64,000 bases of DNA from Apteryx mantelli (Eukaryota > Chordata > Aves > Apterygiformes > Apterygidae): positions 65,189,268-65,253,267 of the forward strand of contig NC_089981.1 of NCBI RefSeq assembly GCF_036417845.1, given 5' to 3'. This document shows, one piece after another, positions 13,535-25,759 of this stretch (its first letter is position 1; each line of letters opens with the position of its first letter). Below the pieces are notes generated by a model. The model searched no databases and had not been told where the DNA came from. It worked only from the letters and a program-made list of their open reading frames with translations. Made by a program: the position numbers and the translations under genes.

Positions 13535-13690
13535 CTTGAGCAGAATTCTAACAATTCTAATTTTAAGAAGAAGCTCATCTTTTGGGGTAGATTGTTCCAG
13601 AATGTCTGCTGCAATATCCTTTGAAGTATCTAGCACTGGATACCACCATTAGTGGACTGCTGGTCTGACTATTATGTGGACTCCAGAGTT
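13535..13690 (+). repeat. Old CR1/L3-type 3'-end fragment, sense strand, in CIPC intron 1
   Basis: GATTGTTCCAGAATGTCTGC, then TTTGAAGTATCTAGCACTGG, then GGACTGCTGGTCTGACTATT follow the order of the sense-strand 3' ends of old CR1/L3 LINEs (my recollection: a tgaagcatctggyactgg block, then ggactagatggaccaytggtctgac). The element is short and diverged. The ORF on the opposite strand (13,355-13,636) overlaps it and is not supported as a gene. Confidence 0.55.
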
Positions 13691-15507
13691 CCTGTAGTTA
13701 AATTTATAGTTCTAACGTGAACCACAATTTTAAAGGATTGTTTTAGAGGAAAGTAATTTCTACAAATAGTATTAGACCTAATTTCTGTGAAAGATGACAG
13801 GATGAACCAGGTAGCCAAAGTCTGAGCTACCTTCTTTAAGAAAAGCAGAAACTTTATTCTGCCTTGTTAGAGTCTGCCTAGACCTTAGGAAGCAGCTGAA
13901 GGTTGTGAAGAGTACGTGGTATGGAAGGCCATAATGTAACTATACGTTTTTCTGGTTTTCATAGCTTTTAGCTTTTTAGCCTTCCAGCATTCTCATTCTG
14001 AAAGAGTATGGAAAGAAGAGGCATTTCTAAGGCCATACCTCCAGCTAGGAGTGCTTTGCGGGTATAGTATGTGTTGCACATTTAGCAATAAGGATTTCCC
14101 TAGCCCCAGCACGTTCTCTGATCTCGAGATATACCTCACTCTGAGAGTGAAACAAACTAGCAAAAGCAGAGCTTTGCGGTTCAGCTGTATTTATGGTATG
14201 GGGTTTCCCCAGCACAGCTGACCTGTTTGGGGATGCAGTATCTATCCAGGATAGCTACGTTTATAAGACAGATATGGCCTGAGCAACCTTAATTCTTGAG
14301 CAAATTTTTTTTTATGAATAGCTTTTAGCTTTTAGTTTGTTTTGCCTTTTTGGATAGAGAAATGTCTCTAATGCATTAATTTTTTATCTACATCTTATTC
14401 TTTGAATCACTTGAGATGCTTCTACTTCTGAAAGGTCTTCAATTAATTCACTAGCAATGTAAAAAAAACCTTAAAATACACAACTGTCCCACTTCACTTA
14501 AAGGATTATTGATTTAATTACAGATAACAAATGTATGCTTGACAACTGCTATTTTATCTTGGTCACCCATGGTCCTGAACTTCAGAGCAATCAAGTAGAA
14601 CTAGGCATTACATTTTTGACAGTTCAATACAAGAAATTATATTCCTATTTCCCAACTTTTATGTGCACAATAAGGAATTTTTAGCTTGTCTGGTAGAATC
14701 CTTAATAGAGTTAGAAGTTACTTGTGCAGTGTGTGCTTTCTGGATGAATCTATCAGAAACTACTCAGTAATTTTAAGTATGGAACAATTCTACTTCAGGT
14801 AAATTCATAAAGATTGGCTGACCTGTGCTGTCTGCTCTGACTTGCTCAGCCACTGAAGAAAGAAGCCGAGCAGGTGAATTCTAGCTCTTCTACCACATCC
14901 GTATCTTTAGTACTTCTAAAATACCTTTGATTTATTGGTTTTCACAGCAGTAGTAAAAATGAATTATAGAAGATTTGTACCGTATTTCTGCTTCAATTAA
15001 TTTCTTCCTTCCTATGCCATAGTTTTTTCTTTGAAGCTGCCCTTAAAAACTCAACATCCGTGTCTAATATGATATTCTTTCCTTGTACTTGGTGCAGGGG
15101 ACTGAAAGATTGGATCATAGAAATTTTCTGGACACTTAAAAAAAAATCAACCTGAGCAGATGGAAAGCATCAGTGCAGAAAGTTTTATGTAGTAATGTAT
15201 CAGTTGATACAAAGGATTGTTGCCTATCTTATCCACTCTCTAATGGGTTATTAAACATGCATTGAGAGTTTTGCAGGGAATAGACAGTGGTTTTATTGGC
15301 AGCCCCTTGCTAACCTAACTGTATGATAAAGATAGCAAATGTGAAGCTGAGAGTTTAATAGAACCAGATTGCTTATCAAGTCTAACAAACCTTTGATAAC
15401 CAGATTACTCTGAGGGCAAACATAACCTTCTCTGTAATCTTATTCTGGTGAAACTTTCTTCTTTGGATTCAGGGGAAGTCACTTCCTGTTTCTAACTATT
15501 TTTATAG

Positions 15508-15682
15508 CTCCTCAATGAAAAAGGTGTTGAAAACTGCCTCCAGCATTGTGGAGGCATGGAGAGAAAATAGTCACCTCTTGAGAGCCTCAAGGAACTATTG
15601 GGCAAAGTGATGCAAATGAAGAGATTGAACCATCGCTTCAGCATGGCAGCAGCTGAGTCTGACAAGGACTCCGGATACTCAG
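15508..15682 (+). other. CIPC: CIPC exon with upstream ORFs and start codons
   Basis: The acceptor is TTTTTATAG ending at 15,507, preceded by a pyrimidine-rich run. The donor is TACTCAG|GTTTAG, with the exon ending at 15,682. The exon carries part of the 5' leader, two short upstream ORFs, and the first 40 coding bases counted from the ATG at 15,643. The exon ends after the first base of an Asp codon (phase 1), and the next exon completes it with AT. Confidence 0.85.
15515..15610 (+). promoter_or_regulatory. CIPC: Upstream ORFs in the CIPC leader
   Basis: One upstream ORF starts at the ATG at 15,515, runs 31 codons and stops with TGA at 15,608-15,610. The last A of that stop is the first base of the in-frame CIPC ATG at 15,610 (TGATG). 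A second, in the CIPC frame, starts at the ATG at 15,556 in strong context (G at -3, G at +4) and stops after four codons at the TAG at 15,568-15,570. Such leaders commonly lower translation and can allow reinitiation; that effect is inferred here. Confidence 0.6.
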
Positions 15683-18443
15683 GTTTAGAAAAAGACTGTT
15701 TCCTTTCTTTCTGTTATCTTGCTCAGAGATTGCTTTTGTTGGTAACATTTGACAAGTCTGTCTCTCTTTAGACCCTTGCTGCTTGTATCTGGTTTGTTGG
15801 AAGCCCGTTTGTGCACAGTACAGGTTGAAAAATCATCCTACCATCAAAATTTTTGGAGGGGAGCTTTATGTAGTTACAAAGATCATCCTGTGAATTTTGA
15901 ATGGCATGAGAGTTTAAAATATGCCTAATAAAGAAATTAATAGATGAATCTCATATTTCAGAGTGTAGAAGCAGGAGTGGAAAGATCACTTCTAGTTCAT
16001 TGCAGTGATGAATGAACTACTGCATTATGCTGTCTAATGTCTCTTAGGATACAATCAGATCATCAGTAGAGCCTGATAAACTAGAAAGTAATTTTTATAA
16101 CATCAATAAAATGTAGAAGCAGTGTTCCATCTTAATACTCAACAAAACTATGCAAAGATTGCCTTTAAAAGATAAAAATGCTTTTGTGAGAGATACCTGA
16201 CTTCCTGGGTTTGTAGACAAGAGATTTTAAGACACAATGACTGCAGCACAGACTATGACTATAGCAATGCAGAATCTTGTAATTCTTTCCTGCATCTGGC
16301 TGTAGAGTTGTTCTAATGCTAGTATGCAGGCCCTTGGAGATTAAATGCAAAGGAACAGAAAGTTTGCTTGGGAGCAAGCATCTGCATAAGAACTGGCCTG
16401 AAATACAAAGTCTTTTATTAAAGGGCATTTGACAGCTGTCATAGTGTGGCTAATTTTAATGATATTTTAGAATTAGACTTTATTATTCTTTGTGACTTGA
16501 CTGAACAGGAGCAGAACAATAGAACTGAAAGAAGTTAGCAGGCATACTGCGTGTAAAACAACTAACAGTCACATTCTACCCCTGGCAGATGGAAGCTCAG
16601 AGTGCCCAAGTGCTATGGAGCAGATGGACTCGGAGGACGTGCTAAACACACTGTGTTGGAACACAGAGGATGGGCCTTGGCCATGCCCAATGACTACAAA
16701 CAGTTCCTTTCCTGCACTTTCTCCTATGGTCGTAATGAAAAATGTGTTAGTTAAACAGGTAGGGAAGAAATAATATATTGGAAAACACTACATGTTCTTC
16801 AGAAAAGAAGTGGGGGTTTTTGTTTTTTTGTTTTCTTTTTTTTTTTTTTTACTATTTTCCTTTCAGAAAGAATGATGCAAGTTGTTACAGTTGCAGTACA
16901 GAAAGTAACTGGTGACTCAAAGTTCTGTTACTGAGAGCCTGCCCTTTTGAAGGGCGGCTAAAATCACTAAAATGGAACAATGGGAAATGTAGTTGTTCTA
17001 CTACATCTGCTAAACCTCTTTGTCTCAAAGGGACCCACCCAAAATAGATCTTATAGAATGCTGTGTAAATAGCACCAGAGATCAAGCCAAAAAACTTAAT
17101 ATGAATATATTTCTCCTTTTGAAAGCTGGTGTTTTCTTTTTGTGTACTTAGATGCTAGAGAGCTTAAACAATAAAGTCATGTGATTCATTTTGCTTGCTA
17201 GTTCTTAAGTCCTAGAAGTGTTTTATATGCAATGGGAAACCCTAATCCAAAATATTATAAATGAAAAAATTTAAATCTCTGTCTAAACTTGGCTATAGTA
17301 TTTTTACTTCAGTAGTTGTTTCTTTTAATTACATGTGATGGCTCATGTTGTAACAATTACGTATTCCCTAACTAGATCTTCTAACATCATGATGTTTGTT
17401 GCTCCTGTAGCATATCTATAAGACACTTAAAACATTTAAAATAGCTTCAACAGAAGATGAGAGAGGTACAAATCCAAAGTATTGTCTTATTTTAAGACCT
17501 CTTGCTCTGTACTTGCTCATATTTTGTGAGCAAAGTAATAGTTCTTCAGCCTTTTTTTCTGACCAGAGTACTTCAGCGAATGCAGTGGGGTGGGAAGGAT
17601 ATAGGCCCTAATTCTTTTTTTTTTTGAATCTATTACAACAACAGGCAAAACTGATTGAACTCAATATGGTTAGTGCATCAGTGCTAACAGAGAGATGGGT
17701 TTCTGTTAGTATGTGGCAGATTATGCATGTGTGGGGGAGACAGTTCTGATTTGTGTTGTGCTTTATCTTGACAAGAAACAAATTTTGTTTATAGCCAGGT
17801 CCCCAGATGTGTGGACAAACTCTATAAACAGCTGCTGAAGGTACATTTGGTAGAGAATGGGCAAGCTTCACCTACTGATAGTCTTCGAACTGGAGCTTAA
17901 AAGTGGAACACTGATTCCCATGGTAGTCTGATATTAAACTGTAGATCATGTTGCAGTCATGTTAAACTGAAGAATGTTTACTGCAGTAAACAAAAGCAGC
18001 AAGTCTAGATCAGAATGATAATGAAGTGTGCATCTGCCCTTTTCTATTAGGCGTAGTTACCCCAGGTAGTCACATTGGACATCTTTTTAAAATGGTCTTT
18101 TCAACACAGTGCTCAGTTGGGCTCACTGCACCAAAAAATAATGCAACATTCCCAGTTACTGCTGTTTATTCATTCCAGTTGCGATTTCAATCAGCATTAT
18201 CCTTCTGTTTTGGTTTTGCATGACAGTGGTTGCTGAACCGCGGTGATCCAGCACAATAATGCTTACTTGCTGCTCTGATTTCAGAGTGTAAACAGCTAAC
18301 AACAATGTTAATAAAAAGCAAGCTGGGATTAACTTTCTGAAACATAATAAACTTTGTTGCAAGGTTTCTATTAGTCTTGTAAAAGTCCTTAATATGTAGG
18401 AAGGTATTGTAGACGAGTGACACTGATAACCGCAGATTGTAAG

Positions 18444-18478
<35 letters not shown>

Positions 18479-21078
18479 AAAAGGCAGAATTAATAGGATA
18501 AATGTATCTTCAAATGAGATGCTGGGTAGGAGAAAGAGAGCAGAACACAACGTGAGTGGAAAGGAGAAGAAGATGGATAGCAGAGAAAGGAAAAACAAGA
18601 GCAAGACAAACAGCTTGGTTACACTGTTATCACAACACTTTTTCAACAAGTTTGGGGCTCTGCTGTGCCTAGGTACCATGCAAATGTACAGTAGACGAGA
18701 ACTTCTGATCCAAAGTTTTCTCCTTAAGACTGCATGTTCTGTTCTCTGTTTACGCAGCTGAAGTATTTATTTACTGTACCACTCCTAAAGTCTCCAGCTA
18801 CTGTTCTTCTAAATATGTTTGTCCTTCCTTCTGTGAAAGAAGGAAATAATACTAACATTTCACAGGTTGTTGTTCTGTACCCCTATTCCATAAGCATCTT
18901 GCCCACTGAACCAAAGGAATCAGATCTGTGTCAGAGTAGGTAACTGAATCTCATCTCCAAGTCTCAGTATGTTAATCAGTTGATCATATCTACTTTTGAT
19001 GAGTTTTAGCCCTTTGCTGGGGGGAATGGACTTCAGCAAAACATTTTATTATTTGCCAGCTTAAAATCTATAAGACTGGGGAAACGGAGATGGGTTTTAG
19101 ATGAGTCAGTATAGTGCCAGAAATAATAAAATGTCTCAGTGCTAGCTAAAAACTGTACCTTTATCAAGCCTATCAGCAGCATTCTAAGTAGTAAGCTTTA
19201 GGAATTAGAGAAACAGCTGACAGTATGTTATGATTCTATTAGTATAATTGTAGTGGTGATGCCTTAAATATACAAGAAGTAAGACTTTTTTTCAGGAAGA
19301 AAGTATCTCTTACTAGACCATTTGATATGGTTGGAAAAAAGCAGGCATACTTATCAGCCAGGAAATCTGATGACAATCCCTAGTAATATATTGAAGGAGG
19401 AGGTAACATCTTGTAAAATTGATCTGTCCACTTACATTGAAGAATGTGACTCGTAGGGAGGACTAGAAGCTCAGTCATTTTTCTTGAAATATAATGCTTT
19501 TAAGGCTTATCGATGCACCCTGTATTACCAAAGGTGTGAAATTAAATTTCTCTAAGCTTACAACAGGCTGCTCTGCTTGGGCTGGTTGATATTCAGCATT
19601 TTTCTTCAACTTCATGCTTTTAAATTTATTGAAACTGTGTATTGTATTTAAGACTGCAAGACTTTCTAAGCAGCTGTCATCTATTTTAAATAACAATTTC
19701 AAAAGCTTGCTATAAGAACAGAAATGACAGGTTTAGAGTTGCTGTCTTTCAAAAGAGAGGAAGTTTGAATCGTTCTTAAAATGTCTGTGCAGCATTTCTT
19801 TGAGTCAATTAAAATATTCCATAACTGAGTGTTGTGGTTATTTTTCAAGGTTTCTGTGCACTTGTTCTACCCCAAGTCTGGTAATAATTCTACACCAGCA
19901 TTGTAGAATGTAAGCATACACTTTAATCCTCACATGTACAAATTCAAATGTAATTGTTTTTAAATGTTTCTGCTTTACATAATAAATGGATTATGGATTA
20001 TGGCCTTGATTCTAGAGCTATATTCTGTTTTCAGAGGAAGGAAAGATGAGTTTGATGGAAACCTGTTCAAAATGCATTATAATGAAGTGTGTGTATCAAA
20101 TATTGTGAAGGACTGACACAGATCATCTGTTTTGTTTGAGGTTTTTTTCTCCTTTTCTACCATGTAGTTAAAATAATTCCATGTTTCCTCATTTGTGCTT
20201 TCCAGGGGAGTTCATCACAGCTCCAGTCTTGGACTGTCCAGCCATCCTTTGAAGTGATTCCAGCTCAGCCTCAGCTAGTGTTTCTTCACCCACCAATCCC
20301 ACCTCCCATTAACCCTCACCCTATTGGGAAAAAGAGAAGTGACTCTGCTAATTACCTGCCTATCCTGAAGTCTTATCCCAAAATAGCACCACAGCCCTGC
20401 AAAAGAGATCACTCCTTGGATCTAGAGGAAGGTGAGGAAACCAATTGCCATAAACGCCTCTGCACAGAAGCAGCCAAGATGGAGACTTCTCCCCTGTCAA
20501 GGAGCATGGGTTTTCCCACTGGTCCTTTTGCCCACCTACCAGTTAGCTTTAAGTCTGCTCAGGATTCTAACCAGCAAAGTTCTTCAACTCTGATGACAAA
20601 TGGAAAAGTGTCAGGTCTTCCCAGTTTTCATCGTATTTCCACTGACACACAGAAAGTCCCAGGTCTGGCTCCCCTTTTGCCTTTTGGAACCCTGCAGGCA
20701 ACAAAGTACACCCCTCCTGAGACTACAGCACAGCATATGATGCAGTCTGCAGTGTGGAGCCCACCATTGGTACCAGAGGAGATTTGCACTACCCCTGAGC
20801 TGCTCTTACAACAGCAAAGCAAGTGCAGACGCTTTCAGAATACACTGGTTGTGCTACGTAGGTCAGGATTGCTGGAGATTACCTTAAAAACCAAGGAGCT
20901 CATTCATCAGAACCAGGTCACTCAAGCTGAGCTGGATCGGCTAAAGCACCAAACGCAACTTTTCATAGAGGCAATAAAGAACAATGCTCCACAGTCTTGG
21001 GCAGAGCTAGAAGCATCTCTGACAGGATCAGATAAGTCTGATAGCAGCACTGAAGATTCCACTTATCCCAGTATGTAG
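15643..21078 (+). CDS. CIPC: CLOCK-interacting pacemaker (CIPC), spliced coding region
   Basis: CIPC binds CLOCK in the nucleus and represses CLOCK-BMAL1 transcription, and so acts in the circadian feedback loop. The coding segments are 15,643-15,682, 16,589-16,758 and 20,206-21,078; joined, they stay in frame and give 360 residues (human about 399). Recognisable parts are MAAAESDKDSGYSDGSSEC at the N terminus, SPMVVMKNVLVKQ at the end of the second segment, GSSSQLQSWTVQPSFEV opening the third, NYLPILKSYPKIAPQP, and the C-terminal block from FQNTLVVLRRSGLLEITLKT (about residues 280-340). That block is heptad-like and is the conserved CLOCK-binding, coiled-coil part of the family. The middle (about 140-265) is low in conservation and rich in P, S and T. 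I chose the ATG at 15,643 because its context (A at -3, G at +4) is strong; in-frame ATGs at 15,610 and 15,616 would add 11 or 9 residues. The apparent ancestral start at 15,556 is closed by a TAG (see findings). Confidence 0.9.
16589..16758 (+). other. CIPC: CIPC coding exon (middle)
   Basis: The acceptor is ACCCCTGGCAG ending at 16,588; the donor is AAACAG|GTAGGG with the exon ending at 16,758. The 170 bases plus the one base carried over make 57 codons. The peptide starts DGSSECPSAMEQMDSEDVL and ends with the family block SPMVVMKNVLVKQ. Ends in phase 0. Confidence 0.9.
16759..20205 (+). other. CIPC: Last coding intron of CIPC
   Basis: Intron bounded by GTAGGG and TGCTTTCCAG. It contains a T-rich run near 16,817-16,850 and the poly(A) run noted separately. 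No nested gene was recognised; open frames inside it are short and on both strands. Confidence 0.8.
18448..18476. repeat. Poly(A) run of 29 in the last CIPC intron
   Basis: Twenty-nine As, then G and five more As. No AATAAA lies 10-30 bases before it, and no mRNA-like or SINE-like body was recognised upstream, so it is treated as a homopolymer run and not as a retrocopy tail. Confidence 0.9.
20206..21078 (+). other. CIPC: CIPC last coding exon
   Basis: The acceptor TTGTGCTTTCCAG ends at 20,205. The frame opens in phase 0 with GSSSQLQSWTVQPSFEV and runs 290 residues to the TAG at 21,076-21,078. It encodes most of the protein, including the conserved C-terminal block. The C terminus is acidic and Ser/Thr-rich (GSDKSDSSTEDSTYPSM). 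A frame that seems to start at 20,254 begins with a GTG (Val), not a start codon, and is simply the inside of this exon. Confidence 0.93.
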
Positions 21079-23579
21079 TAAAATGGTACATAGCTGTTGT
21101 TCAAGTTATTCCTGTGCCTCAGATTTCTTGTCTCAAGCTTTTACTTGAGCATTTTCTGAGTCTGAGACTTAAAAACTAACTTGCAAAGTGACATGCCATT
21201 AACAGCTTGTCTTCAGAGTCAGTTATGGGACTGGAATAGCAGGTGGGATCTTGACAGAATGGGTACTACTGCTTCAGTGTAACCTTGAACTCCTTGTTAA
21301 CTCTGTGTACTTCCTTGGACTTGGGAAGCTTAGATGTGCTCTGCTAGCATGTTCCCATTCATGCTGTGAAAAGACAGTCATTTGCAATATTCTTCAAGCA
21401 AGCATCTTTCCATTCCTGTCTTCAGATGACCGATTTTGAGAATGAGACAGCAGGACAGGCCCCAATATTGGGCCATCATCAGTTGCAAGTAGATGAAGGG
21501 AGTTGGAGTGAGGAGGGGAAAAAGGTTGGTGGGGTGATACCTTTAGACTGATTCACTGTCCTTTGTTGTAGCAGAGAGTCTTTCTTTTGGGTTTATAACA
21601 CTTTTGAATTAGTGGAGATCTGCTTGTGCTGAAGCAGCATTCTGTATTCATTGCAGACTTTGACCAAAGCAATGAGTGTCTTAGGACCCATCTGAAACGT
21701 CTTGTGTCTATGAGTCTATTTTTGATTTAAATCTGTAAAACGGAGTGTATGAAAATCATGAGGCTGGCACTGGAAGTGTTTGTTTCAAAGCCATATTTTA
21801 TTTGCCCTACCCATTAATGACTAGCAAGTGCACTAAGCAAGTGGCTTTGGATTTTTTTTTTGGTAGCTAATAGATTAAACATTGACTGTTGTTATTTAAA
21901 GGACTGCAGTAAGTTTTTAATATGGTACAAGAAGGTGTTCATTCACCAGGATAAATTTGGCAAGCCTAGTTAAACATTATTTAATCTATGTCTCTTTAGC
22001 TTACAAGACTCCTTTTTTTGCTGTGAAATCAGCTTGCTAAGTGTAAAAAATGGAGAGAGGTGAAGAGAAAAGGAGTATACTGGCCTGTGGTGAAACAGGT
22101 CCTTCTCCCATCTCCCTTCCCTCTCTTTTTTATTTAGAGAAATCAGATGAGTGCATCTGTTTTTAAAAGAAAGAAGGAAAGAAATGTCAGTTTGGTTAAT
22201 CTTCTTAAAAATTTGATCTATCTGAATTTGAATTTTTCAAAAATATTCTCCTTCACTTAAATTTATATCATTCATAGTCTGCTTGCCTTGAAATATAGCC
22301 ACAGTGTGCATAAGAAGTTAGGCCTTACTAGTAGAGATCCACAGCGGTCATGTTGCAAAAGCTGTTCTACAGACATTTATTTCATTTCGGTTTATTTAGA
22401 CACTTAACTATATGTCAGTCCTTCCAATCTGAAGGTTTTTTTTCAGAGGCAGTGTGTGTAAGAAGACTTAGAATGTCTTTCTCTAAGAAGGATAAGGAAT
22501 CTGTTTTTTTATGGTGATACGATCAGTGTGTTCCTTTTTGCTTGAAATGTTTTCAAAAAATTGTGCAGCCTAGGTGACCAAATATTTTGATGCTCTGACA
22601 TCTCCATCATTTGTTTCAGTTTCTTAAGAAACCTGAAAGTAGAATGAATCTCTTCATGCTAATTTGTGATTAGACCCTTTCATTTTTCTGAGGCTGTCAG
22701 GAATTAATATTGCAAAAGACCTTTGAGAATGTTTTTGTAGTCTTCCTAAAATATGTGCATTAGAGAAACTGTAAAAGGGGATTTCCCTTTTGATCACCTT
22801 TTTAGACTCATGAACAGAAGTTCCATACATGCCTCAAGAAGAGGAGAAATGTGAGTCATATTTGCACTAGCTGTGGGCCTAAGAAATTTCATAGCAGGAT
22901 TTGCCCTAAACCCCTAGTTGAGCAGTAGCAAGCTAATAGCAATGCCTTTCATGCTATCCTGCCCACCTGCTGAAGATTAGAGCAGTACATGAATTCAGTT
23001 AAACTTTTCGTGGGCTGTGCCCTGTCATGAGTTTTTAAATACACCTGCTACTATTATGGATTATAGACATCTCATAATTCACAGCACAGCAATATCAAAA
23101 TCTGACCAGAGAAGCCAGAAGGCAGCTTACTACAGTGTAATGTTGCCCATATCTGATCTTGCTCTTTTGGATGTGATGTCTCTGCACTGAATGGCATTTG
23201 GCAGGACAGATGTGACAGTACCTTGGGCTATTAGTGAAAGGTGTCCGAAAGGCAGGAGTGTTTCTTCTGATCTCCTTACAGGAAGGAGAGGAAATGGTAG
23301 GAGACAGTTGCCTTGATCAGATACCTGCAATAGGCCTAGAGATGAGGTGTTGAAAAACATTTAGGGTATCTGTTTTTCTTTGCTCTGATAAAGCAAAGGG
23401 AAAGCAAAGCTGGCCTTGCAGGCTATACTGTTCTCCGACGTATGGGGACTCTAGCTGACAGGAATCACTCATAGCCCACATGTATTCTTTCCCCTGACAG
23501 CACTAAGGGTGGGCTGAAGTGGGTGAGCTTATAGCTGATGGGCCTTTCCAGCTGGTGTAATTTGTATAAATATATATTC

Positions 23580-23585
23580 AATAAA
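23580..23585 (+). terminator. CIPC: Possible proximal poly(A) signal of CIPC
   Basis: AATAAA within TATTCAATAAAACTGTG. The downstream sequence is only modestly GT-rich, so this would be an alternative, shorter 3' end (3' UTR about 2.5 kb). Confidence 0.4.
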
Positions 23586-24384
23586 ACTGTGAATGAAGTC
23601 CAGCAGCTGGGGTTAGAAATCTGTTACTGGGCATCAGTCCAGTATTTACCAAACTAGAAAAATCCAATGTAGAGCTATTATAAATCTGGGACCCCTTAGG
23701 GAACATATCCCTAAGTAATTACAAATCTTGATGCAACATTTATAATGAAGGATGTTGAAGGACCTTAATGATAGGTATGTCTTCAAATACCTTTTTGTTC
23801 AGTTTCTCTTAGCTGCCTTTATTCTTGGAAGCCCTGTTAAAGCTTTAAACAATAAGAGCTTTATTGGCAGCAAATAAATAAAATGGGTTAGCTTGGAGCT
23901 GTGTTGAGAGAATTAGTTGACTAGATTAGGACCAGAATAGATCCTGACCCTGAACAGGATCTGGAAGTGGCCTAACAGAGCTGAGGAGAAACATTAGCCT
24001 CTTTGATTGGAAACCTGTAAGCACTGAACTTACAGATTTTTGTTTGACCTTTGCGTTAACAAGCTAGCCTGGACACAACTGTACTGGTCTGAAAAGTCTT
24101 TCAGATTGCATGCTGTGGCTTCAGTTGCTGCTGACAACTAGAAGACAGGGTAGCTTGATGGGTCAGACAGAATCCTGTTCTTCTATTAAGTTTTAATAGA
24201 TGTTGGTATTTTTGATTACTCTTACAATGTATTTTTTTTAATTCTACTGCTCTAGTTGGAATGTAAACATTTTCTGTACATTTCAGTCCATTGCCAACTC
24301 TGAATACAGTAGTCTAAGAACTCCATTACAGAACATGACCTTTTTGCTAAAATTTTACAGGAATAGACTATGAAATATGAATGA

Positions 24385-24390
24385 AATAAA
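24385..24390 (+). terminator. CIPC: Probable distal poly(A) signal of CIPC
   Basis: AATAAA within ATGAAATAAAGTATATAC, followed at about 15-40 bases by TATGTGGCTTATTCTGATGTTG, a GT-rich downstream element. This is the best-formed signal after the CIPC stop codon. Confidence 0.6.
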
Positions 24391-24405
24391 GTATATACTT
24401 GAAAA

Positions 24406-25759
24406 GTATGTGGCTTATTCTGATGTTGTTACACTGCAGAGTCCTCAATCCCAAAGCATGCTTTACATACAACGCCACGAGAAAAGTGGGAGACTGCAAA
24501 TGAAAAAGCGATGGTATGATACAACTCTGTGAAGAGTGTCATGTGAGCTTTAACAGTCAAGTGAACTTCAACAGTGACCTGTGTATGAATTAAAGGTTTT
24601 CTAGGAGAAGCACAAAATAAAGGTGGGCTATACAGAAAACTAAAAATAAATTATAGTGGGTGACCATTGCCATAGATCTGTCATGACAACCTGGAAGAAT
24701 TTTTCCATCTCTTAACTGTTATCTTTGTGTGATGACTGTACATCACGCTCACAGTCTGTGCAAAGTAAACTCCTACACTGTATCTTAATCCTGTCAGCCA
24801 GATATGCAGTTTTACATTGTGAGGTGAGGATATAGGTATCTTGGCTACTGAAAGAATTATTTCTGAGTGAAAAATTCTACCCTTTCTCTTGAAGGAGGAC
24901 ATTCTCAACTAAATCTGTATAACAACTTCTCAGTAAAACACATTTTTCAAAATGTTTCGGTCTCTTCATGGTCTTTTCTTTGTTTAAAGATCAAATTTAC
25001 AGTGAGAACTAGTCAGTCGTTCCCAGAATGCCCAGAAGCCTTGTGGATGGAGATCCCATGCTAAGATGCAGGAGATTCTGGTTAAAGTTCTTTCTTTGAA
25101 TCAGACAGAGCAAGAACTTGAATCTAATTGTTTAACATTCAAAATGAGTGCCTTCAGTTGAAGTCTTTTTATTCTGGAATGGGAATCTCAGTGTTTGTAA
25201 ATCTTTTATTCCTAAAGGATATGGGTACAATTCCAGAAGGAAATTTTCCACCAAGATCATCTCACTGTCTTCTGGCTAGCTTTCATGAAGTCTGTCTGCA
25301 TGATGTCAGGCCTATTCACCCTTATTTTACTGAAGCCGAAAAGGCAGATTGCTGCTTTCAGGTGCACTGTCTGTCATGTTTTTCTTTCCTTGTGTGACTT
25401 GAACAGCCCAAAGGGAGCAGAACCCCACCCAGACTTGGGCTGACGCATCTCCTGGCAGGCAAAGTTTGTCATTCACTAAGGTAAGTGTAGCTGGCTGCTA
25501 TAGTTTGCTTTCTGATGATTCCTGTCACAGAAATGGGGTGGAGGGCGTTCCTACAGTGTTACACTCTGGCTGTGTCTAGATGATGCCACCTTTCAGGCAG
25601 GGGTATATGCTGAGCTATGTAATGCAGTTGTGTAGCCCACAACTGTATTGCATGATTCGAAGCATATGTAAATTCTAATCCCTTTTTAAGGGAAGATTCT
25701 AATCCCTGCTTTAAGGTATGTCCATGAGACAGACATAACTTTTCCAAAGTAAATTCTTG
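24406..25759. other. Intergenic stretch just after CIPC
   Basis: No gene, RNA or clear repeat recognised. There is a short direct duplication of ATTCTAATCCCT near 25,673 and 25,696. Confidence 0.45.

Larger units (their letters stand above)
21079..24405 (+). other. CIPC: CIPC 3' untranslated region (inferred)
   Basis: From the stop codon to the more distal convincing poly(A) signal there is no repeat of CR1 type and no conserved open frame, which suits a long 3' UTR of about 3.3 kb. It contains T-rich runs and several ATTTA-like pentamers that could affect stability, but none is proven. Confidence 0.6.

Noticed and set aside
18347-18483. Processed pseudogene tail ending in the 29-base poly(A) run
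   Set aside because: The nearest AATAAA is about 100 bases before the run instead of 10-30, and no coding or mRNA-like body was recognised to the left.
20254-21078. Separate single-exon gene starting at 20,254
   Set aside because: The first codon is GTG, and the frame is open to an acceptor at 20,205; the upstream residues match CIPC, so this is the inside of its last coding exon.
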